Translations under genes and position numbers: made by a program
Shown here: positions 1-6,270 of the stretch, in pieces
How the letters are laid out: each line of letters opens with the position of its first letter
Numbering within the stretch: the stretch's first letter is position 1
Notes under the pieces: model-generated
Seen by the model: only the letters and a program-made list of their open reading frames with translations
The model's database searches: none
Told to the model about the DNA's origin: nothing
Assembly: GCA_964247265.1 (NCBI GenBank)
Contig: CAXTTS010000039.1
Coordinates: forward strand, 1-19,476
DNA from: Alterirhizorhabdus sp964247265
GTDB taxonomy: Bacteria; Pseudomonadota; Alphaproteobacteria; Sphingomonadales; Sphingomonadaceae
Direction: 5' to 3'
Length of the DNA stretch: 19,476 bases

Positions 1-1009
1 CGAAGAAGGCGCGCAGATCGTCCATGCCATATTTCAGCATCGCCAGCCGATCGATACCGCAGCCGAAGGCAAAGCCCTGCCACTCGGCCGGATCGAGCCC
101 GCAGGCGGCGATCACCCGGGGGTGGACCATGCCGCTGCCGAGGATCTCCATCCATCCGTCCGGCTGCGCGCCGCCGATCACGCGGCGGCCACCCGCCAGC
201 GTGTAGCCGACATCGACCTCGGCCGAAGGCTCGGTGAAGGGGAAGTAGCTGGGGCGCAGGCGGAGGACGATATCGTCGCGCTCGAAATACGCCTTCACGA
301 AGGTTTCGAGCGTCCACTTGAGGTGGCCCATGTGGATGCCGCGATCGATCACCAGCCCCTCGACCTGATGGAACATCGGTGTGTGGGTGGCGTCGCTGTC
401 GGAGCGGTAGGTGCGGCCGGGCGCGATGATGCGGATCGGCGGCGGCTGGTCCAGCATCGTGCGGATCTGCACCGGCGAGGTGTGGGTGCGCAGCAGCATC
501 CTCCTGCCGTCGCGATCCTTGTCGGCGGGGAAATAGAAGGTGTCGTGCATCGCGCGCGCCGGGTGGCTCTCGGGAATGTTGAGCGCGGTGAAATTGTGCC
601 AGTCGTCCTCGATCTCCGGCCCGGTGGCGACGGCGAAGGCGAGATCGGCGAAGATCTCCGCCAGTTCGTCCATCACCTGGCTGACCGGATGGATCGAGCC
701 TTGCGGCGCGGGCGCGACGGGCAGCGTCATGTCCATCGTCTCGGATGCGAGGCGCGCGTCGAGCGCGGCGGCCTCCAGCGCGGCCTTGCGCGCGGCGATC
801 GCATCGGCGACCTCGGCCCGCAGCGACTGGATCGCCGGCGCCTGCCGCTGGCGCTCCTCCGGCGACATGCCGCCCAGCGTCTTCATCAAAGCGGCGATGC
901 CGCTCTGCTTGCCGAGCGCCCTCACGCGCACGGCCTCAATCGCGTCGAGGCTGTCAGCGGCGGCGGCCTGCGCGAGCAGGGAGCTTTTCAGGCCTTGGAG
1001 ATCGCTCAT
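1..1009 (-). CDS. pheS: Phenylalanine--tRNA ligase alpha subunit, 3' end cut by window
   Basis: Catalytic alpha subunit of the (alpha-beta)2 class II synthetase that charges tRNA-Phe in the cytoplasm. The visible 336 codons start MSDLQGLKSSLLAQ and show an N-terminal helical tRNA-binding region (about residues 1-90), then the class II core. Motif 2 is seen as PGRTYRSDSDATHTPMFHQVEG-like sequence, and motif 3 near the window edge as GFAFGCGIDRLAMLKYG. The reading frame is open to base 1, so only the last few residues are missing. The start is the ATG at 1007-1009, preceded on the minus strand by an AGG-containing site. It lies downstream of rpmI and rplT on the same strand, the usual rpmI-rplT-pheS(-pheT) order; pheT is expected just outside the window. 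A strong hairpin sits between rplT and this gene. Confidence 0.97.
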   Translation of the reverse strand, partial: MSDLQGLKSSLLAQAAAADSLDAIEAVRVRALGKQSGIAALMKTLGGMSPEERQRQAPAIQSLRAEVADAIAARKAALEAAALDARLASETMDMTLPVAPAPQGSIHPVSQVMDELAEIFADLAFAVATGPEIEDDWHNFTALNIPESHPARAMHDTFYFPADKDRDGRRMLLRTHTSPVQIRTMLDQPPPIRIIAPGRTYRSDSDATHTPMFHQVEGLVIDRGIHMGHLKWTLETFVKAYFERDDIVLRLRPSYFPFTEPSAEVDVGYTLAGGRRVIGGAQPDGWMEILGSGMVHPRVIAACGLDPAEWQGFAFGCGIDRLAMLKYGMDDLRAFF

Positions 1010-1060
1010 CGAAACCTGTCTTCGTTGTTCGTGCGGCGGCCATAAGGCGGCCAACCCGAA

Positions 1061-1101
1061 ACGCAAAGAGGGCGCGGATGGCTGGTGCCGTCCGCGCCCT
1101 C
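1061..1101 (-). terminator. Hairpin between rplT and pheS: terminator or attenuator
   Basis: Read on the minus strand, GAGGGCGCGGA (1101-1091) pairs perfectly over 11 bp with TCCGCGCCCTC (1078-1068) across a 12-nt loop. It is followed by TTTGCGT rather than a clean T-run. The position 26 nt after the rplT stop and 59 nt before the pheS start suggests a leaky intrinsic terminator or attenuator that sets the ratio of ribosomal protein to synthetase transcripts. I see no Phe-rich leader peptide like E. coli pheM in the 117-bp gap, so the attenuation mechanism is open. Confidence 0.6.
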
Positions 1102-1126
1102 GGAGCTTTGGTCAGGCCGTTGCCGG

Positions 1127-1504
1127 TCAGGCTGCTACGCGCGCGCCCTCGGGCAGGGCTGCCTTCGCCTGCGCGATGATGGTGCTGAACGCCTCACCCT
1201 CGTGCATCGCGATATCGGCCAGCACCTTGCGGTCCAGTTCCACGCCGGCCAGCTTCAGGCCGTGCATGAACACGCCGTAGGTCAGTCCCTCGGCACGAAC
1301 GGCGGCGTTGATGCGCTGGATCCAGAGCGCGCGGAAGCTGCGCTTCTTGACCTTGCGATCGCGGTAGGCGTACTGCCCCGCCTTCTCCACCGCCTGCTTG
1401 GCGATGCGGATCGTGTTCTTGCGACGGCCATAATAGCCCTTCGCCAGTTCGAGTACCCGCTTGTGGCGGGCCTTGGTGGTTACACCACGTTTGACGCGTG
1501 CCAT
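1127..1504 (-). CDS. rplT: 50S ribosomal protein L20
   Basis: Component of the large ribosomal subunit that binds 23S rRNA and is needed early in 50S assembly. The 125-aa product begins MARVKRGVTTKARHKRVLELAKGYYGRRK, the very conserved basic N-terminal extension of L20, and continues with the globular domain (RALWIQRINAAVRAEGLTYGVFMHGLKLAGVELDRK). It is slightly longer than the usual 118-120 aa, with a short Ala-rich tail. It follows rpmI by 13 nt, so the two are cotranscribed. In other bacteria L20 represses its own operon by binding the mRNA; no L20 site is demonstrated here. Confidence 0.98.
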   Translation of the reverse strand: MARVKRGVTTKARHKRVLELAKGYYGRRKNTIRIAKQAVEKAGQYAYRDRKVKKRSFRALWIQRINAAVRAEGLTYGVFMHGLKLAGVELDRKVLADIAMHEGEAFSTIIAQAKAALPEGARVAA

Positions 1505-1517
1505 TCTCTATATCCTC

Positions 1518-1718
1518 TTACAGGCCGTACGGCGCCCAGAGCTTGATGCGGGCCGTATCGGCCACGGCAAGCACGCTGGTTCCGCGGTTCTGGCGGATAT
1601 ATTTGGAATTGTGGCTGATGAGCCGGTGGCGCTTGCCGGCGAAGCCATGCTTCACCTTGCCGGAAGCAGTCAGCTTGAACCGCTTCTTGACCCCCGACTT
1701 CGTCTTGAGCTTGGGCAT
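1518..1718 (-). CDS. rpmI: 50S ribosomal protein L35
   Basis: Small basic protein of the large ribosomal subunit, 66 aa, beginning MPKLKTKSGVKKRFKLTASGKVKHG, which is the L35 signature. An in-frame ATG ten codons upstream (1748) is not used in this call. The MPKLKTKSG start is the family start and has AGGAG followed by ACGAAA directly before the ATG. It is first in the rpmI-rplT-pheS transcript. infC, which precedes rpmI in many bacteria, is absent here. Confidence 0.97.
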   Translation of the reverse strand: MPKLKTKSGVKKRFKLTASGKVKHGFAGKRHRLISHNSKYIRQNRGTSVLAVADTARIKLWAPYGL

Positions 1719-1802
1719 TTTCGTCTCCTGATATGCGACGTTAGACAATAGCCACGGCAGCCCATATCGGCCGGACCATCGATCAAATCGCGGGAGCGCG
1801 GG

Positions 1803-1831
1803 CCTATAAGCGGGATGGCGCGCTTTGGCAA
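1803..1831 (-). promoter_or_regulatory. Candidate sigma70-type promoter for rpmI-rplT
   Basis: On the minus strand TTGCCA (1831-1826) and TATAGG (1808-1803) are separated by exactly 17 nt, a good match to housekeeping -35/-10 spacing. A start near 1796 would give a leader of about 78 nt before the rpmI ATG. It lies downstream of the small gene ending at 1866 and so would give the ribosomal genes their own start. The assignment is by pattern only. Confidence 0.5.
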
Positions 1832-1865
1832 CCGGACTCGCGGAGGCAGGCTCGGGCGCGACGGC

Positions 1866-2012
1866 TCAGGATGCGGGCTCCGGCCTATCGTCATGCTTGC
1901 GCAGCGCACGCACGTTGGCCGCGGTTTCGGTGCGAGCCTGTTCCGGCGTTTCGGCCTCGCCGGGCGGCGGCGTCTTGTCGTCCCCATCGAGGTTCGGGCG
2001 TTGCTCGGTCAT
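1866..2012 (-). CDS. Small hypothetical protein, 48 aa
   Basis: Unrecognised short protein beginning MTEQRPNLDGDDKTPPPGEAET and ending RALRKHDDRPEPAS. It is highly charged and proline-rich, has no membrane segment or cysteine, and is probably a disordered cytoplasmic protein. The best reason to believe it is a strong ribosome binding site: AGGAGG at 2023-2018, five nt before the ATG at 2012. The frame stays open for 25 further codons upstream, but those lack such a site. It lies between the rpmI promoter and the divergent AsmA gene. It could still be a chance frame. Confidence 0.55.
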   Translation of the reverse strand: MTEQRPNLDGDDKTPPPGEAETPEQARTETAANVRALRKHDDRPEPAS

Positions 2013-2107
2013 CGCTTCCTCCTGTGCCGAAGAATACAAACCGCGTGCGATGACGCCCGTTCCGATCGTTTCGGGAACCGGTAGCAATCGCCGGGGTTTG
2101 AGCCCGC

Positions 2108-4213
2108 ATGGCCGAACCCTCGCTTGTCGCCGACCGACCCCCGCAGCCCGCTGCGATCAGGCACCGCGATCCCGGGCGGACGGCGCTCGCCTCCGTCATT
2201 TCGGTGCTGGCGGTGCTGATCGGGCTGTTGTTCCTGGTATGGCTGGTGCTGTTCATCACCAAGGGCCGGTTCCTGAAGCCGACGTTCGAGAAATATGCGA
2301 GCAGCGCGGCCGAACGGCGGGTGCGGGTGGCGGGCGACTTCCAATTCTATTTCGACCCGATCGACATCAAGTTCGTGGCGGACGGGCTGACCGTATCGAA
2401 CCCGGCCTGGGCACCGCGCCCGAACTTCTTCGAATCGAAGCATATCGAGACGCGGGTGAAGACCTTCCCGCTGATCTTCGGCAAGCGCCGGGCCGATTTC
2501 CTGGTGCTGGACGGCGGCAATGTCGATGCCGAGTGGGACAAGCAGCGGCGCAACACATGGACGTTCGGCGATCCGAATCAGAAGGGCGCGCCCTTCCAGT
2601 GGCCGGTAATCGATCGGGCGATCGTGACGGGCACGACGGCGCGTTATGTCGATCCGGCGCTGCTGCTGACGACCGACATCAAGGTGGACACGATCCGCGC
2701 GGGCGGCACCACGATCACAGACAATCGGGTGAACTTCGCCGGCGACGGCACGCTGCGCGGCAAACGCTTCACGATGAATGGCGGCATCCTTTCGCCCAAC
2801 AGCACGGTGACGTTCGGGCGGACCAAGCTGGTGCTGCACGCGCAGTCCGGCCCGACCCTGCTGGACCTGAACGGCGTGCTGCCGGCCGCGACGCAGATCG
2901 AGGGATCGGACCTGAACCTCACGGTACGCGGGCCGAACCTGCGCTATCTCTTCGATTTCCTCGGCGTGGCGGTGCCCGACACGCGGCGCTACCGCTTTAA
3001 TTCGAAACTGACCAAGGCGGGCGCCGAGTGGCGCTTCACCCGGCTGAACGGCTTTTTCGGGGCGAGCGACCTTGCCGGCGACATGACGATCTCGCTGCCG
3101 AACGACCGGTTGAAGATCGCAGCGACGCTGAACTCCCGATCGGTCGATATCGTCGATCTCGGGCCGTTCATCGGCTATGAGCCGAACGCGCTTGCCACCA
3201 AGGGCGCCACCGCCGCCGTGCAGCAGACCGGCGGCGCACCGCGCATCATCCCCGATGCGCCGCTCCGCGCCGACGCGATCAAGCTGTTCGACGCGCATGT
3301 CGATTACAAGGTGCGTCAGGTGAAGCAGCCCTTCATCCCGGTGTCGAACATCGCGCTCACCTTCGATCTCGACCACAGCCTGATGAAGCTTTCGCCGCTG
3401 ACGCTGGACGTGGCGGACAGCGGCCATGTCTCTTCGGACATTTCGGTCAACGCACGGGTGCCGGCCGTCATAACCGATTATGATATCCGCATGTCTCCCA
3501 CGCCGCTGAGCAAGCTGTTCAAGGGCACTGGCGTATTCAATTCGGGCACGACCGGATCGATCAAGGGCCGCGTACAGATGCGCGGCGTAGGCGACACGCT
3601 GCACGAGTCGCTGGCGAGTTCGAACGGGCGCATCGCGATCATCCTGCCGAAGGGCACCTTCTGGACCCAATATGTCCAGCTGGCCGAGTTCGACGTGGGC
3701 CTGTTCCTTCAGAAGCTGCTGCAGGACCAGTTGAAGAAGCCGATCGAGGTGAATTGCGGGCTGATCGCCTTCACCGTGCGCAACGGCGTGGCCGCGACCG
3801 ATCCGGTGCTGATCGACACCGACAAGAATGTGATGACGATGAAGGGCGGCTTCAGCTTTAAGGACGAGTCGATGAACCTCGCCTTCCGCGCGGACGGCAA
3901 GAAGTTCAGCCTGTTCTCCGGCCAGTCGCCGGTCGACATCAACGGGCATTTCGCCGCCCCCGGCTACCGCATCATCACGCCCCAACTGCTCTCGCGCGGT
4001 GGCGCGGCGGTGGCGCTTGGCGTGGTCGCGAGCCCGGTGGCGGCGATGCTGGCGTTCGTCGATCCCGGCGATGCGAAGGGCGCGTCGTGCGGCCCGGTGC
4101 TCTCCGGTGCGCGCGCGGATGCGCAGCGGACGACCAAGGGCGAACCGCGCAAGGATGTCGGCGCGGGCAAGCCAGCTGAACCGAAGAAGAAGAAGTTCCT
4201 CGGCATCTTCTAA
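2108..4213 (+). CDS. AsmA family protein
   Basis: 701-aa protein of the AsmA/YhdP-like family, large inner-membrane-anchored proteins projecting into the periplasm and linked in other bacteria to outer-membrane lipid or protein homeostasis. A cytoplasmic N-terminus of about 26 residues precedes one membrane helix (about 27-50, SVISVLAVLIGLLFLVWLVLF). Then comes the AsmA start (ERRVRVAGDFQFYFDPIDIKFVADGLTVSNPAWA). The C-terminal half carries the AsmA repeat-like beta segments (TGSIKGRVQMRGVGDTLHESLASSNGRIAIILPKGTF). The tail is lysine-rich and ends PKKKKFLGIF. The ribosome binding site before the ATG at 2108 is weak. It stands alone on its strand, divergent from the 48-aa gene. Family assignment is firm; substrate unknown. 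Confidence 0.9.
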   Translation: MAEPSLVADRPPQPAAIRHRDPGRTALASVISVLAVLIGLLFLVWLVLFITKGRFLKPTFEKYASSAAERRVRVAGDFQFYFDPIDIKFVADGLTVSNPAWAPRPNFFESKHIETRVKTFPLIFGKRRADFLVLDGGNVDAEWDKQRRNTWTFGDPNQKGAPFQWPVIDRAIVTGTTARYVDPALLLTTDIKVDTIRAGGTTITDNRVNFAGDGTLRGKRFTMNGGILSPNSTVTFGRTKLVLHAQSGPTLLDLNGVLPAATQIEGSDLNLTVRGPNLRYLFDFLGVAVPDTRRYRFNSKLTKAGAEWRFTRLNGFFGASDLAGDMTISLPNDRLKIAATLNSRSVDIVDLGPFIGYEPNALATKGATAAVQQTGGAPRIIPDAPLRADAIKLFDAHVDYKVRQVKQPFIPVSNIALTFDLDHSLMKLSPLTLDVADSGHVSSDISVNARVPAVITDYDIRMSPTPLSKLFKGTGVFNSGTTGSIKGRVQMRGVGDTLHESLASSNGRIAIILPKGTFWTQYVQLAEFDVGLFLQKLLQDQLKKPIEVNCGLIAFTVRNGVAATDPVLIDTDKNVMTMKGGFSFKDESMNLAFRADGKKFSLFSGQSPVDINGHFAAPGYRIITPQLLSRGGAAVALGVVASPVAAMLAFVDPGDAKGASCGPVLSGARADAQRTTKGEPRKDVGAGKPAEPKKKKFLGIF

Positions 4214-4229
4214 GCTTTCGCCGCTGCGT

Positions 4230-4243
4230 CGACATCTATGTCG
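4230..4243. repeat. Short inverted repeat after the AsmA gene
   Basis: CGACAT and ATGTCG flank a 2-nt centre. It lies 16 nt past the AsmA stop. The loop is too short and there is no T-run, so it is not a convincing terminator. The rest of 4214-4380 shows no recognisable signal. Confidence 0.25.
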
Positions 4244-4380
4244 GATCGGACCGGATAGTTTGCCTATCGACGCCACATCGGCAGTTGATCGTCGTCGTCG
4301 GTTAAGCTGTCGGTGAGACTTGGTGCGCGATGTGGACAGCCGCGGCTCCTGGGGAAGGAAGCCGATGGCGGGGATGGCAT

Positions 4381-4584
4381 ATGGGCGAAGCGGATCTGGC
4401 TTATTATCGGCGGCGCTACGCACAGGAGGTGCGCATGGCGGCTGCGGCCGGCACCGCGGCGGCGGCTGCGGCCCACCACGCTTTGGCTGTCTCCTATGCC
4501 GAGACGCTGCGCCGGTGGGAGCATCGCCGGCGCCGCGAAACGCCCGCTCCGGCGGTGTCGGCCTTGCGTCGCGCGGTCGGGTGA
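4381..4584 (+). CDS. Small Ala-rich hypothetical protein, 67 aa
   Basis: Begins MGEADLAYYRRRYAQEVRMAAAAG and continues with a nine-residue stretch of alanines broken by one threonine, then HHALAVSYAETLRRWEHRRRRETPAPAVSALRRAVG. It would be mainly one or two amphipathic helices, with aromatic/Arg residues at the start and an Arg-rich tail, and has no membrane segment. The pattern YYRRR...A-rich...HxxLAxxYxxxL resembles short uncharacterised proteins common in sphingomonads, as I recall the group. An ATG 17 codons upstream is possible, but GCGGGG sits suitably before 4381. Function unknown. Confidence 0.6.
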   Translation: MGEADLAYYRRRYAQEVRMAAAAGTAAAAAAHHALAVSYAETLRRWEHRRRRETPAPAVSALRRAVG

Positions 4585-4738
4585 CGGCGGCCGCGACCGA
4601 CCTGAAGACGAGCGGAATAGTCCGGCGAACATAACGCCTTGCCGGAACGCGAGGCCGATTAACTGATCCTCTGACGGAACCGATCGGCGGGGCTGGCTTT
4701 GATGCCGCGTGGCACCGCCGCCCTCCCGAAGGATCATC

Positions 4739-5248
4739 ATGGACAGCCTCACCCTGCGGAGCGACGCCGCCGTCGCACGGATCGACATCACGCTGTCGAT
4801 CAACGGTCGCGAGCGCCGGCTGGCGGTCGAACCCTGGGCGACGCTGCTCGACCTGCTGCGCGAGCAGGAAGGGCTGACCGGCACCAAGAAGGGCTGCGAC
4901 CACGGCCAGTGCGGCGCCTGCACCGTCCTGATCGACGGCAAGCGGATCAACAGCTGCCTGACGCTCGCGGTGTCGCGCGACGGGGCGGCGATCCAGACGG
5001 TGGAGGGGCTGGCCGATTTCGACGTGCTGCATCCGCTGCAACAGGCGTTCATCGATCATGACGCATTCCAGTGCGGCTATTGCACGCCGGGCCAGCTCTG
5101 CTCCGCGCAGGGCCTCATCAACGAGGGCAGGGCGAAAAGTCGCGACGACGTGCGCGAGATGATGAGCGGCAACATCTGCCGTTGTGGCGCCTACACCAAC
5201 ATCGCCGATGCGGTGATGGACGTGCTGGAGCGGGAGGGCGCGAAATGA
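4739..5248 (+). CDS. paoA: 2Fe-2S subunit of PaoABC/YagTSR-type molybdenum hydroxylase
   Basis: 169-aa small subunit that passes electrons from the molybdenum site to FAD through two [2Fe-2S] clusters. The plant-ferredoxin-type cluster has C53, C58, C61 and C73 (KGCDHGQCGACTVLIDG). The helical domain carries C112, C115, C147 and C149 (QCGYCTPGQ...NICRCGAY). The start at 4739 has GAAGGA a few nt upstream; an ATG ten codons earlier lacks that spacing. E. coli PaoA has a twin-arginine leader, but here the N-terminus (MDSLTLRSDAAVARIDITL) goes almost straight into the ferredoxin fold, so the enzyme should stay in the cytoplasm. The stop overlaps the start of the next gene (ATGA), showing translational coupling. 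Confidence 0.93.
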   Translation: MDSLTLRSDAAVARIDITLSINGRERRLAVEPWATLLDLLREQEGLTGTKKGCDHGQCGACTVLIDGKRINSCLTLAVSRDGAAIQTVEGLADFDVLHPLQQAFIDHDAFQCGYCTPGQLCSAQGLINEGRAKSRDDVREMMSGNICRCGAYTNIADAVMDVLEREGAK

Positions 5249-6258
5249 ACCGCTTCGACTATGCGCGCCCAACGGATGTGGCGACGGCGGTGCGCGAGGG
5301 GCGCCCGGACGATGTACGCTATTTGGCCGGCGGCACCAACCTGATCGACCTGATGAAGGAGGATGTCGAGCGGCCCGGCCGGCTGGTCGATATCAACCGC
5401 CTGCCGCTGCACGACATCACCGAGATCGACGGCGGCGGCCTTCGGCTGGGCGCGCTGGCGACCAATGCGGATACTGCGTGGGACGCGCGGGTGGAGGAAC
5501 GTTACCCGCTGCTCTCCTCCGCTATCCTGGCCGGCGCGAGCCCGCAGCTGCGCAACGCGGCGACCAACGGCGGCAACCTCAACCAGCGCACGCGCTGCTA
5601 TTATTTTTACGATACGGCGACGCCCTGCAACAAGCGCGCGCCCGGTTCCGGTTGCGGCGCGATCGGCGGGGTGAACCGCATCCACGCGATTTTAGGTGCC
5701 AGCGCCGCCTGCATCGCGACGCACCCGTCCGACATGTGCGTGGCGCTCGCGGCGCTGGATGCGACGGTGGAGGTGACGGGGCCGGACGGCGAGCGGACGA
5801 TCCCCTTCGCCGATTATCACCGGCTGCCCGGCGCCGAGCCGTGGCGCGACAACAACCTGAAGCCCGGCGAGCTGGTGACGGCGATCGACCTGCCCGATGA
5901 GCGGTTCACCGAACATTATACCTATCTGAAGCTGCGCGACCGGCTCTCTTATGCGTTCGCGCTGGTCTCGGTGGCGGTGGCGATGCGGCTGGAGGATGGG
6001 CGGATCGCCGAGGCGCGGGTGGCGCTGGGTGGGGTCGCGCACAAGCCGTGGCGGGTGCCGCAGGCCGAGAGCCTGCTGCATGGTGAGGCGCCGTCGCAAA
6101 ACGCCTTCCTCGCCGCCGCCCACGCGATCACCGAAGGTGCGGTGGGGCAGGGCGACAACAGTTTCAAGATCGATCTCGCCCGCAAGGCGATCGTGCGCGC
6201 GCTGGCGCAGGCGGCGGCGGGCACCCCGCAGTCGCAGATCGACAAGCGCGTCGCCTGA
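5245..6258 (+). CDS. paoB: FAD and 4Fe-4S subunit of PaoABC-type molybdenum hydroxylase
   Basis: 337-aa middle subunit, starting MNRFDYARPTDVATAV at an ATG that overlaps the previous stop. The CO-dehydrogenase-flavoprotein fold shows its FAD-binding segments (YLAGGTNLIDLMK at about 27-39; NAATNGGNLNQRTRC at 104-118). It carries the cysteine insertion diagnostic of the PaoB/YagS branch: C118, C128, C137 and C156, in RCYYFYDTATPCNKRAPGSGC and AACIATHPSDMC. In E. coli PaoB this region holds an extra [4Fe-4S] cluster. That separates it from ordinary xanthine dehydrogenase FAD subunits and favours aldehyde substrates. The next gene starts 12 nt downstream. Confidence 0.93.
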   Translation: MNRFDYARPTDVATAVREGRPDDVRYLAGGTNLIDLMKEDVERPGRLVDINRLPLHDITEIDGGGLRLGALATNADTAWDARVEERYPLLSSAILAGASPQLRNAATNGGNLNQRTRCYYFYDTATPCNKRAPGSGCGAIGGVNRIHAILGASAACIATHPSDMCVALAALDATVEVTGPDGERTIPFADYHRLPGAEPWRDNNLKPGELVTAIDLPDERFTEHYTYLKLRDRLSYAFALVSVAVAMRLEDGRIAEARVALGGVAHKPWRVPQAESLLHGEAPSQNAFLAAAHAITEGAVGQGDNSFKIDLARKAIVRALAQAAAGTPQSQIDKRVA

Positions 6259-6270
6259 GGAGAGACGGAC

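Noticed and set aside
4585..4738. Promoter for the molybdenum hydroxylase operon (TTGCCG near 4639 and TAACTG downstream)
   Set aside because: The spacing is only 15 nt and the -10 is poor, so I could not support it. A promoter is likely in this region but is not identified.
2009..5272. Very long minus-strand open frame (over 1000 codons) opposite the AsmA and paoA genes
   Set aside because: It is a GC-rich antisense shadow: the translation is Arg/His/Ala-rich without domains, while the plus strand encodes clear protein families.
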